In this document: in pieces, positions 54,901 through 64,000 of the stretch
Layout: each line of letters opens with the position of its first letter
Position numbering within the stretch: the stretch's first letter is position 1
Source: Muricea muricata
Taxonomy: Eukaryota > Cnidaria > Anthozoa > Malacalcyonacea > Plexauridae
Assembly (NCBI GenBank): GCA_963855995.1
Contig: OY979718.1
Coordinates: 46,478,059 to 46,542,058, forward strand
DNA length: 64,000 nt
Reading direction: 5' to 3'
The notes under the pieces: generated by a model
What the model was told of the DNA's origin: nothing
Seen by the model: only the letters and a program-made list of their open reading frames with translations
The model's database searches: none
Translations under genes and position numbers: made by a program

Positions 54901-57900
54901 TATAAGTTGCTTCATTTTTATATATCGTTGCTTCATTTTTATAAGTTGCTGCATTTTTATATATCGTTGCTGCATTTTTATATATCGTTGCTGAAATTTT
55001 ACAGATGATTTCAGCAAACTATTGACGGTTTAGCTGCGCACTATATTTGGAAGTTGTCTAGCAGGCGGCGAAATTCTGACTTCCGCTTTGTAATTGGCAA
55101 CGTAGTTCGGAAGTTCAACACCAACTTCAGACGTTCAAGTCGAACTTCCGCCACGTGCAGTATAATTAGAATTATACAAGCGCCGCGCTCGTATAATTCC
55201 GATTATACGAGCACTTGAAGGGAGAAATGTATGGAATACAAGTGGTATGACGTTTCCCAAAGGGTGAATGAGCCACATTATGCAACGCATGGGAGACTAG
55301 AAACTATAAGAAAGCGCGGGAATAGCCCCTGCTGCGAGCCCCATATGCTGGAGCCCGCCCGCGTGAATTCCCGACTTATTTAAAGCACTGTGAAGACCAG
55401 AAGACATGCCACGCGCAATTCAAAAATACTGGCCACCACAATCAATAGATATTAGAAACCTAAAGAAAACGTCGGGAGGGACGAGCGTAAGCAAGCAGGG
55501 CGGGACCATACGTTTCTCCCTTCAAGTGCTCGTATAATCGGAATTATACGAGCGCGCCGCTTCGCGCCGCTTGTATAATTCTAATTATACTTCACACTTT
55601 CCGGTCGAAATGTATGGAATACAAGTGGTAGATTACAACGCACAGACGTAAACCATAAAATATGAATTTAATATGAACTTAAATCAACTCTGCGTTAATA
55701 ACTAACTTGAGTTAGATAAAACTGTTGTCCCATACGTAATTGGTAATGAAGGTCTATAATAAAATTTTTTAAAAGTTGATTCATTTGTCCAGTCTGCCAT
55801 GGAAAAGTCCTTTATTCCAGACTGAAATATGGTTTCCTTAATCCATCGAGAAAGCGTCGAGGACGACACAGGCTTGTGAGGCTTTTTGATGGAAAGAAAT
55901 AAGCGTGGCTTGTCCTTGTTAATAGCTCGCCAGTCTTTTGTCCGCTCGAGGTAGACGCTCAGGCAGGTAACTGGACAAGGAGATTCATCTGTAAACTTAG
56001 GATAAACAGATTCCCCCAAGTTGCCACAAAGAGCTCGCTTGCGAAAAATAGCGTGAGAAAACTTTACGCCTTCTGGATAATGGCGCATGTAAGTAATGTC
56101 CAACGAAGCCATAACAGAGCTTCTTTCTGGGTACGTTAGAGCCATTAGCATGCAGAGTTTTTGTGAAAGCTGTTTTGTAGACATTGTCTTATTGCAACCT
56201 AAAGACGCCAAGTGTGCCGTAACGACAGAAATATTCCAAGTCTTTTGGTACCTAGGTTGAGGTGGGCGAGAAATGGAAACACCCTTCATTAGCCGAACTA
56301 TGAGTGGGTGCTGTCCAACCGGTTTATCATCGATGTGACAGTGAGCGGAAGAGATAGCAGACCTTAGAACATTTATAGACCTGTATTCTTTACCTTGTGA
56401 AAATTGTTCCGCTAAGAAAGTCAGAATGTCAGACACTGGACATGATACGGGATCACTTTTCCTCTCCGAACACCAGCGACTCCACTGAGCCCAGGAAACA
56501 TTGTATGTTTTGGAGGTTGAGCTCTTGGTGTTGTTGCAGAGGAGTTCGATAGCTTTTTCTGAAATTCCCATTGTTTTGTAACGTTGCCTGATATTCTCCA
56601 AACGGCTAACTTCAGAGACGGAAAAAGAGGGTGCATCGCTCCTGGACTGGACACGTCTTGCAGTAGTTTGGGGTTGTTCCCCAGATATACCGGGTAATCC
56701 ACAATAAGTTCTATCAGTAGAGACCACCAAGGTTGTGTGGTCCATAGTGGTGCCACTAGCATCAGAGTCGCGTGTTCCTTCTTGGCCTTCTGAAGAACTG
56801 ACGGAATTAAGTTGAACGGAGGGAAGGCATATGCCTTCAGATTCGACCAATCCATCGTGAAGGCGTCGTTGTGCACCGCGCTCGGATCCGGTCTCCAACT
56901 GACATACCGTTTTAGTTGGTGTGTGAGGCGGGAGGCAAAGAGATCTATCGTGCAATCCCTTATAAGGGGTGCTATGATTTTCGGTGGTATCCTCCAATCG
57001 TTCAGATCCCGTTTCACCCGGGGCTCGGTATCCGCTTCCACATTGGTTTTGCCTGGGATATGCTGTGCCAGAAGAAACAGGTGTCTCTTCTCGCACCAAT
57101 CCCAAATCGCTATTGCTAGATGGAGAAGTTGCGGGCAGTGAGTGCCCCCCCAAGTTGTTTAGGTACGAGACTGCTGTGGTATTGTCTAGTTTCAGACAAA
57201 TGACTTTGTTGGTTTGGGTCGGGAGAAAGGACTTTAGGGCAAAGAATGCTGCCCGGAGTTCTAATACATTTATGTGGTCTTGGGACTCTTTCTCGCTCCA
57301 AAGACCTCCTGTCCGTTGGGAACCCCAAGATGCCCCCCACCCCTGTTTGGAAGCATCCGAGGAGATGGTTAAGTCTGCTATTGGTGGAACAATTGGACTC
57401 CCTTACGGGGTTTGTAGGGTCGTTACCCACCATGATAGGTCTGATTTGGCCGATGGTGTCAAATCCACCGGAGCGTTGTAATTCACCCATCTCTGAAGAG
57501 CGTTTATCTGAAGAGTTTGTAGTTGACGGTAGTGAAGTGGGGCAGACCATACGGCTGGACGACATGCCTCGAGAAGCCCTAGGACCCGAGACAAATGGCG
57601 AATAGTTGGCCTGTTTGTGTTTAGGAGGAGGCGACATTCTTTTTGAATCTGTACAGCTTTCTGTTGGGGTAATATGAATTGCATTGACGCCGAATCCACC
57701 AGCATTCCCAAGAACACAATTTGTTGGGATGGAGTTAGATTCGACTTCTCGTAATTTATTAGAAAACCGAGGGATTCGAGCAAGCTGATGGCTAGTGTTT
57801 TGTGGCGATTCAACGTCTCGATTGAAGAAGCTATAATTAAAATGTCGTCGAGATAAATGATCAGACGAGCCCCTTGACTCCTCAGTGAGGCTACAACCGG

Positions 57901-60543
57901 CTTCATGATTTTTGTAAACAGCCTGGGGGCCACATTTAGGCCGAATGGCATTGCTGTAAATTCGTAAGTTTTGTCCCCCAACAGAAAACGAAGAAATTTT
58001 CGGGAGTCGGGATGCATGGGGACCGTCAGGTAGGCGTCTGTGAGGTCTAAATTTATCATATAGTCCCCCTTGTTGAGGAGAGACTTCAATGTTACTAAAT
58101 TTTCCATTTTGAAGTGCTCGGTTTCGATAAACTGGTTTAACGCACTCAAATCTAACACCGGCCTCTGGCCGCCGCCTTTTTTCGGAACAAGAAACAATCT
58201 GTGGTAAAAAACCGTCGTGGCTGAAAGGGACTTGTCGTATTGCCCCCTTTTTTAGTAGTGATACAATTTCGTTTTTGATTATTGAGTTTTGATCTGATAC
58301 CCGAGGTACAACTGACTGAACAGGCGTGCAACGAAAACAAATTTTGAAACCTTGAACTGCATTTAAAATAAACTGATCCCGAGTGATATTTAGCCAATTT
58401 GCATGAAAAAACGGAGACGACCGGTCAATGGGAGTTGCTGTTGAAGCGTTGGTTTTGGCGAAAGGGTTGTTGCTGAAAGGGTTGTTGCTGAAAGAGCTGC
58501 TGTTGAAAGGGCCTCTTTTTTGCTTGAGCGAATTTTTGGTGCCCGAACGAGTGCGGGCGAAACTTGTCGTTTTTTGACTGATATTTACCAAACTGAAATC
58601 GATTGTTTGAGTAGGAATGGGATTGAGAGAGATTCTTTTGCAAATTTCGCGTAATATCAGCACTCTCTGATGCAATCTTAGTTATGTCGCTGCCAAACAG
58701 CTTCTTCTCGGCATTAGGATATGAAGCTTCAGCTAGAGAAACTTTCTTTGGATTTATAGCGTACAAAACTTTATATCTGCGTAGAACAGACAATGAATTT
58801 GAGGCATTGCCTAACAAACAAAGTGCTTTTTCCACAATACCCAATGTTTCGGTTACAGAAACCGTTTGATTATTTTCTAGTAAATCGTGTAAAGCGGTCA
58901 AAGGGGCAGCAACATTTAAGACATGCCTCTGAGCTTTAAGTAACTCTTTATCGCGTATCTCTACAGATTTTTTAAATTGGAACGGTACCTGATCTATGAT
59001 TGTCTTGTCCAGTTTTGGTGTTGTGAAGACATCCAGGTCAGGCAAGGACGTCTGTTCTAGAATGCTAAATATTTGAGAGGACGATAAACTTCGACGAAAA
59101 TTAGTCTCCAAAAAACTTTTAAAAGAGTCCGAAGTTGCCCAACTAGGATCGTGATCAACCGGATCAAATAACTGCCCTTTTAGGGCCGATTCGTCATGTC
59201 TGAGTTTCTCCTCGAGTGATTGACCAGACTATTTCACCTTCGTCGACAAAGTACTGTCGTTGTTAAGCGATTCGCTCATTTGTGGGCCATCTCCGTGGCC
59301 TAAGTCAGTTCCCAGGGTTTCTGGAGCAATTGGATCTATTAAGTCTGGGTCGTGTGTGACCACAACTGATAACTGATCCATTGAGTTTATTTCATTCGAA
59401 AAACTGGCTTCGCCAGCTTGTGTTACAACAGGGCAATCGCTGGCAGCCATTGCCTGGACGCTAACGTTGTTGTTGCTTCGTCCAGGGCCATTCGAGGCGG
59501 CTGCTGTTTCCAAATTAGTGAGACGTTCACCTAGGTTCTTAACCGCCTGAGAAATACCGGACATTTGCTTCAAAAGCTCGGTAAATGCTACGGGATTACC
59601 GCTTGTAGATGTTGTATCGGTGCCACATTGGCCGTCATGAGAGCGACGACGTTTGCTGCTTTTCCGGTGTTTTCCTGATCGTTCTTTTGAAGAATGACTG
59701 CTCGGAGACCTCGATCTTTTCCTAGAACTCATTATATCCTGATACAAAACGGTAAAAAACTAATTAAAAGACTTAAAAAGTGTAATTTTGCAAGCAGAAA
59801 CTTACCTTAAACCCTGGCTCATTCACACAATTGAAAAAAGTCGGGAATTCACGCGGGGGGCTCCAGCATATGGGGCTCGCAGCAGGGGCTATTCCCGCGC
59901 TTTCTTATAGTTTCTAGTCTCCCATGCGTTGCATAATGTGGCTCATTCACCCTTTGGGAAACGTCATACCACTTGTATTCCATACATTTCGACCGGAAAG
60001 TGTGAAGTAAAATCACGTCGCTTTCAAACTTTCGTGGATCTACATGGAAATAATTTCCGTTGTTGCAGTTTCCGAGAAATGTATGAGCAGGCGTTCAATT
60101 ATTCCCTATGTTTTACTTTTCTCAACTCGTCAAAAAACATGTTCTAATTATTTGTAACTCATTTATCAGGCTGTCTAATCAGCAATCACCATGACACTAT
60201 CGCAATTGGAAATTCGGCTGTCGCTCTTGAGATTTTTTATTCTTTCTACAAATTATCCCAACGTGCCATTAGCCCATAGCCACATGCAAAAATTTTGTTC
60301 AGTTTAGCAAATTGATGTGAGTAAAGTGGGAAACGGAATTTAATTTATAAGCAAAGTATGTCGCTTACCATCCACTAACCCCGCCAACACCAAGCTGTTG
60401 GTAAACAGGGCGACGTGATAGATCAAGTTCTCCCAGTTTCTTCATCGCTACTTCTAAGTACGTCTTGTCTTGGGAACGTGGGAGATTTATGATCTCAAAA
60501 GGACCATCTTCAATATCTTCCTCTGGGGCTGGTAGTTTTTCAT
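51923..60543 (-). CDS. FUNDC1: FUN14-domain protein (FUNDC1/2-like mitophagy receptor), N-terminus not found
   Basis: Minus-strand exons found: 60369-60543, 53111-53186, 52758-52904 and 51923-52000, each with AG and GT borders and phases that agree. Together they encode about 158 residues to the stop at 51923, near the family's usual length. The first exon carries an acidic stretch and PFEIINLP, corresponding to the LC3-interacting motif of FUNDC1, then VYQQLGVGGVSGW. The next gives CVGNVFKKVGKAAALAIGGG and LIMLQ (FUN14 membrane helices), the third LASQSGYITINWKKV and a charged linker, and the last MVTSGFVGGFLLGLAT, the closing helix. It would sit in the outer mitochondrial membrane and recruit the autophagosome. 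An upstream exon ending in phase 1 is needed and was not located. The 7.2-kb intron 53187-60368 carries a minisatellite and a DIRS element. FUNDC1 versus FUNDC2 cannot be told. Confidence 0.85.
54290..55010 (+). repeat. GTTGCTGCATTTTTATA(TATC) minisatellite
   Basis: About 35 units alternating between a 21-bp form (GTTGCTGCATTTTTATATATC) and an 18-bp form (GTTGCTGCATTTTTATAA), with variants such as TTGCTTCATTTT and AATTTTAATAAA. It lies in the FUN14-domain gene's intron, left of the DIRS element. Repeated aromatic/Leu or Lys/Gln frames across it are artefacts. Confidence 0.92.
55702..56650 (-). pseudogene. DIRS tyrosine recombinase, catalytic box deleted
   Basis: A frame of about 315 codons (the open frame continues upstream to 57153 but is meaningful only from about 56650, overlapping the RNase H frame). 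The N-terminal core-binding part has VSRLENIRQRYKTMGI and SWAQWSRWCSE. The catalytic part has LTYPERSSVMASLDI (box I arginine) and, near the end, KFYYRP with the nucleophile tyrosine. The HxxR box that normally lies about 25 residues before that tyrosine is missing: SGIKDFS runs straight into MADWTNESTF. The deletion is in frame, so the frame stays open but the enzyme should be inactive. Confidence 0.8.
56421..58675 (-). pseudogene. DIRS reverse transcriptase / RNase H, frame-broken
   Basis: The frame overlaps the end of gag. From about 58420: FFHANWLNITRDQF, then IVSLLKKGAIRQV. A one-base length change in the A6 run at 58206-58211 (plus strand) shifts frame into FLVPKKGGGQRPVLDL. The active site YLDDILI lies near 57860. 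The RT frame ends at a TAA at 57403-57405; RNase H continues beyond it (SSDASKQGWGASWG, LELRAAFFAL, LDNTTAVSYLNNLGG). A second homopolymer shift at the C7 run 57145-57151 leads to the frame 57041-56421 (LFASRLTHQLKRYVSWRPDP, DAFTMDWS). Three lesions in about 750 codons otherwise intact. Confidence 0.85.
58425..59747 (-). pseudogene. DIRS gag-like gene with one in-frame stop
   Basis: The first part (59747-59229) has an arginine/serine-rich basic start (SSRKRSRSPSSHSSKERSG) and a predicted coiled-coil (LLKQMSGISQAVKNLGERL). A single TAG at 59229-59231 interrupts it; the same frame continues (LRHDESALKGQLFDPVDHDP) into 59111-58425, which ends in Gln/Phe-rich repeats (FQQQPFQQQPF). Apart from that stop the frame is intact. 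It overlaps the start of the reverse-transcriptase frame. Confidence 0.75.
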
Positions 60544-61426
60544 CTAAAAAACAGAATAAATTTAATTAGAAAATGGAAATTATATTGCTAGCATGTTTTG
60601 TATCTTTGGGTCCGGTTTTTGCAGAGAAGATTGAGTTTGGGTGAACTACAGAGAGTCTGAAGAGGCTATCATTATACTGCGTAGCTTTTCTTGTTTTGTG
60701 AAATGATATCCAGCCATTCCTTCCTAATTTTCGGCTTTCCAGCTAAAAAATAATTCTGTTCGTGACAAATTGAACTCAAACAACTTTATTTGATCTGCGC
60801 TGAACCTTTAGGCAAGGAGATTGAGTTTCAAAACTATTTCACGATTGAGTTTTTCGGGGCGTTCTATTGTCCCAAAGACTCTGTTTACACGATTTCATGT
60901 ATCAATGACTAAGCAACTTCAACAAAAGGGAAAAATATATTGTTTTTCATTTCTCTTATTATTAACAACTCTGCGACGGAACACAGAAACGTTATTGTAA
61001 CACTTAAAGTTCTTCACATTAGAAAGAAATGCTCGTGCTGATATTTAACAGGTATAAAATATTTTCTATAATGTTGATATACAGTTTTATAATATAGCAT
61101 TTGTAAAATCTGAACGCTGGTTGGTTAAGAGCCGTGTTGAAATAACTCAATGTAAACACGGAAAATTTCCCGTCACTCATCCGTTGAAATAATTTGATAT
61201 TTTTGGGCTATAATATAAATTATTTTCTTCCGTATTGATATACAGTTATATTACAATCGTAGAAAATGGAAAAACTCGAACACAATTTCTCGTTTTTTAA
61301 GTTTCCACTCGTGTTGATATAATTGTAAATCAACACGTAAAATATTTCATAATTCTTAAACATCAACGTTAGTGGTAAATTTGAGAAACGGAAAATTGCG
61401 CAGAAATACAATACCCACAGGGCGGA
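60544..61426. other. FUN14-domain gene 5' intron or flank
   Basis: Upstream of the first identified FUN14 exon. AT-rich with several TTGATATACAGTTATA-type phrases (61074, 61236) in loosely repeated form. I found no convincing first exon. Confidence 0.4.
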
Positions 61427-62740
61427 ATGTTGTCACAAAATTTCGAGTTTTTCCTAGAATCCGACTCTGAGCCCGAGTATGTTTTCACCATCGCAAATCT
61501 CTCTGGTCTGCCCACACTACTGAAGTGTCAGGTGAACATCGCCGGGCACAGCACACCCGTGATGGTAGACTCAGGTGCTTCCGTCAACATTCTCGATGCT
61601 GCCACCTGCAGCCAAATTACCCACAGCGACAGAATTAAACTGCACCTAACACGACACGAAACTTATTCCGATGGATCACCCAGCGCCCTACCACTGAAAG
61701 AAGTCATCACAGCCGATATCTCCACTGACCTTCAACATCTTTCCCCCAATTTTATGAGGCTGATGGGAACTCCGAAAATTTGCTAAGTTACACCACCGCT
61801 TACCAACTCCCCTTCACCAAGTCCAAAACGACAAAGATATCTGCTATGCTAGTCGCGTCTTGTCGGATGTAGAAACTGGACTTCTCGGACCGAGAAAAAA
61901 ATGCTCGCAGTAGTTTGGGCACACATCTACGTCCATGGTGCTCAATTTACCATCGTCACGGATCATCGGCCCCACCTTGGCATCCTTCGCAGTGACAAAG
62001 ATTGCACATCCGCCCGCATCGATCGCTGGAAGCTCCGTCTTATGCCTTACAACTATCACCTTGTCTACAATCCAGGTAAAGATAAGAAGAACCCAGCTGA
62101 TTTCCTCAGTCGACAACCAAACTGCTCAGAGCCCTAACCAGCCAGTGTTGCGGAAGAATACGTCAACCATCAACGCCGTGTCCAACGCCATGACTATTCG
62201 AGAAATCCAGATCGGAACGCGAGCTGATGACACAATGCAAATGGTGATCCAGGCCATCGAAACCAACAATTGGTCGGAATACAAGAAAGTGAGTGACGAA
62301 CAGTCAGTGCATCAAGGAAATATACTTCGTCAACTCCGAATAGTAATGTCCTCCTTTTTACGACGCCGGGAAATTAGCCTCGCACACATTGGTCATCAAG
62401 TAATCATTAAAACCAAACGCTTACTCCGATCGAAAGTCTGGTTTCCCAACATCGTCAAGATGGTCGAAGAAACCGTTCGGGACTGCCTCCCTTGGTAGGC
62501 TGCACTTCAAACAACCACCTTCCACCTGCCACTCAAGACGACCATGCGCACTCGGACATGCAGCATTCGGGCTGCAATTATTGAGAAGAGCAACTGAAAG
62601 CAAGCAATGAACCAATTTATCCTAAGCTACAGGGCAACTCCCTATTCCAGCACTAACACATCCCTCCCTGAAAGGCTTAACAGCAGGAAGATGAAGACCA
62701 TGCTACCGGAAATGTATTCTACTACAGAAAACGATGGCTG
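61427..62740 (+). pseudogene. Gypsy-type retroelement with reverse transcriptase deleted
   Basis: The frame 61427-61786 carries an aspartic protease core (VMVDSGASVNILD). From about 61790 the next recognisable domain is already RNase H (LDFSDREKN, AVVWAHIYVHGAQFTIVTDH, TSARIDRWKLRLMPYNYHL, NPADFLSRQP), so the reverse transcriptase is missing. Integrase zinc-finger sequence follows (HIGHQVIIKTKRLLRSKVWF, ending VRDCLPW at 62498). The integrase core is also deleted, and the trail resumes with FILSYRATPYSSTNTSLPE near 62615. Domain order and the YRATP motif fit Gypsy/Ty3. No long terminal repeats were identified. Confidence 0.75.
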
Positions 62741-64000
62741 AATATGATTCTGAGAAGAAACACTTCAACGAAGACCAAAACAGAATACAAGGCAACCAGC
62801 AAGGTTCACGGACTATTTCAATCATTGCAAGCCATAGCTCGAACAATATCACTATACAAAGTCAAATGAATAGCAAAGCCCACATGTTTATGATTAATAG
62901 AAGGAACTATCATCTGACAAAGGGAAGAATGAAATATGGTAAAAGCTTGTCACTATTCTGTTATGTCAGCACGCCATGCCAGAGGACCATGTGCAAGGTC
63001 GTTGGCAGGAAAACAAACAGTAGAAAACTAGTAGCTACTGAACAGCTTACATGCTTTTCTACATAATGCATTATACATATACTGTGATTCAAAGGTTAAT
63101 ATTATTAATAAAACACTACAACCCCTCCTCTGTAGGGGATGGCCTTGTGCATGGATAAAATCCTTGGTTTGTTGAAGTCCTGTATGCTATATCCCTGAAT
63201 AATCACTGGCTTATTTTGCTGTGACCTTTCATTGATTGACCTTAGCCAGTGTCCAACAAATATATACTAACTTTACATTACTCAAAGGACATTTACACTG
63301 TGTTTTAGCTATCCACTGTGGTTTAATAAATCTATGTAGTTAACACAAACACCAGACTGGGAAGATTAAAAATCGCATGCCAAAAATTTAGTAGAAAATA
63401 TGTAGAACACATCAAAATTGCATGGTGGAGGTATCTGCTGTGTAGTACAAATTTTGCAATCTGGCTCAAATATGCCAACAGCAGTAGACTATTTGTCAGG
63501 ATATAAATTGACAAACTCAAAGCCTCTCATCAATAAAAGTCAATAAATATCAACAAAATGAATGAATATCATTAATAATCGATAAAATTGGCCATAACGT
63601 TTTGTGACTATGGATTTGTCATTGATTAACATTGAACAAAATATTGGACATCAATCGACCAATGTTTTCATTAAACAATTTACATCAATTACCATGGATT
63701 GATTAAACTTCAGGTCATCAGTTTTCACCCAGGCAGCCTATTAATTTATGGCAAGTATTTTTTGGTTTAATAAATATGTGTATTTATTGATATTTACGCT
63801 TGTGTAATTATCATTACTCAGTCTACAAGTGTACTGATTATGTGCGATCAGCATCTGATGTGTCATGTAGCCAAGAGAAATTCTATACATATTGACTATG
63901 TATAGTTGAAATAAATTGCACACTTACCCCTGGAGAAATGGTACAAAAACTAAAGAAATACACTTAAAAACACAAAATTAAGTTCTTCAAAATCAAGCTC
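62741..64000. other. intergenic, no gene supported
   Basis: A 110-codon plus frame at 62734-63066 follows directly on the Gypsy relic and may be its degraded tail, but shows no recognisable motif. Beyond 63100 is AT-rich sequence with repeated TTGATTAAC/ATCAATAA phrases around 63510-63720. No exon is evident up to the window edge. Confidence 0.4.

Larger units (their letters stand above)
55160..60006 (-). mobile_element. DIRS-type tyrosine-recombinase retrotransposon, nearly complete
   Basis: About 4.85 kb with coding strand minus. Inverted terminal repeats pair 55224-55380 with about 59830-59995. An internal complementary region at about 55515-55635 contains the complement of the extreme left end (TCCCTTCAAGTGCTCG) joined to that of the extreme right end (TTCACACTTTCCGGTCGAAA), the defining DIRS arrangement. 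The left end starts with the near-palindrome GTATAATTAGAATTATAC. Coding order is gag, reverse transcriptase/RNase H, then tyrosine recombinase, with overlapping frames. Few lesions, so the insertion is fairly recent. It lies inside the FUN14-domain gene's intron, in the same orientation as the gene. Confidence 0.9.

Noticed and set aside
56812-57605. Plus-strand frames of 67-165 codons opposite the DIRS genes
   Set aside because: They lie antisense to well-supported reverse transcriptase/RNase H coding sequence and have no motifs.
63895-64000. A GTAAGT-like donor on minus considered as the missing first FUN14 exon
   Set aside because: The sequence before it has early stops in the frames I tried and does not resemble a FUNDC N-terminus.

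Overview
The window is gene-poor, AT-rich, repeat-rich eukaryotic DNA with spliced genes (GT-AG introns of about 0.1 to 7 kb). It looks like an invertebrate animal genome. A cnidarian is my best guess, from the mix of DIRS, BEL/Pao, Gypsy, Penelope and LINE remnants with many short inverted-repeat elements beside a class A peptide-type GPCR and C-type lectin genes. The species cannot be fixed from sequence alone. I saw no rRNA, tRNA or CRISPR array.

Five host genes can be supported, all on the minus strand. (1) A GT8 (glycogenin-like) glycosyltransferase, 2579-3625, on one coding exon after a clear splice acceptor. (2) A secreted single-domain C-type lectin, 7783-9494, in four exons totalling 156 codons plus stop. 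(3) A rhodopsin-class GPCR, 16057-19021, three exons, 354 aa. (4) An SLC16/MCT-like major-facilitator transporter, 21276-29093, four exons, 465 aa. (5) A FUN14-domain (FUNDC1/2-type) mitochondrial outer-membrane protein, 51923-60543, four exons found and its first exon not identified. In all five the exon phases agree at every junction I could define.

The rest is mostly mobile DNA. 0.6-2.2 kb is a large foldback palindrome; 5.3-7.5 kb holds two inverted-repeat elements; 9.6-12.6 kb carries a diverged tandem duplication upstream of the lectin, a hAT-type MITE and a Penelope-like scrap; 13.9-15.3 kb is a decayed LINE. The transporter's 5-kb first intron holds a LINE nested between TTAA-flanked inverted repeats, and a second LINE tail that carries an uninterrupted 891-bp (TCTG)n tract, flanked by a 20-bp target duplication and ending 29 bp from the exon 1 splice donor.

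29-39 kb holds two copies of one repeat family, one with an extra 1 kb including a 31-bp minisatellite. It also holds a TA-flanked MITE and a 2,766-bp foldback element (33601-36366) with perfect terminal inverted repeats, CGGA microsatellites just inside both ends and an apparent 12-bp target duplication. 41.8-49.1 kb is a dead BEL/Pao retroelement into which two TTAA-flanked DNA elements have jumped. The larger, 42946-45550, carries remnants of a P2X7-receptor-type intracellular domain gene and a cysteine-rich CRC-like domain.

The FUNDC gene's 7.2-kb intron contains a long GTTGCTGCATTTTTATA minisatellite and a young DIRS-type tyrosine-recombinase retrotransposon (55160-60006), with full inverted ends and an internal complementary region. 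It is disabled by two stops and two homopolymer frameshifts, and has lost the recombinase HxxR box. An internally deleted Gypsy remnant lies at 61.4-62.7 kb.
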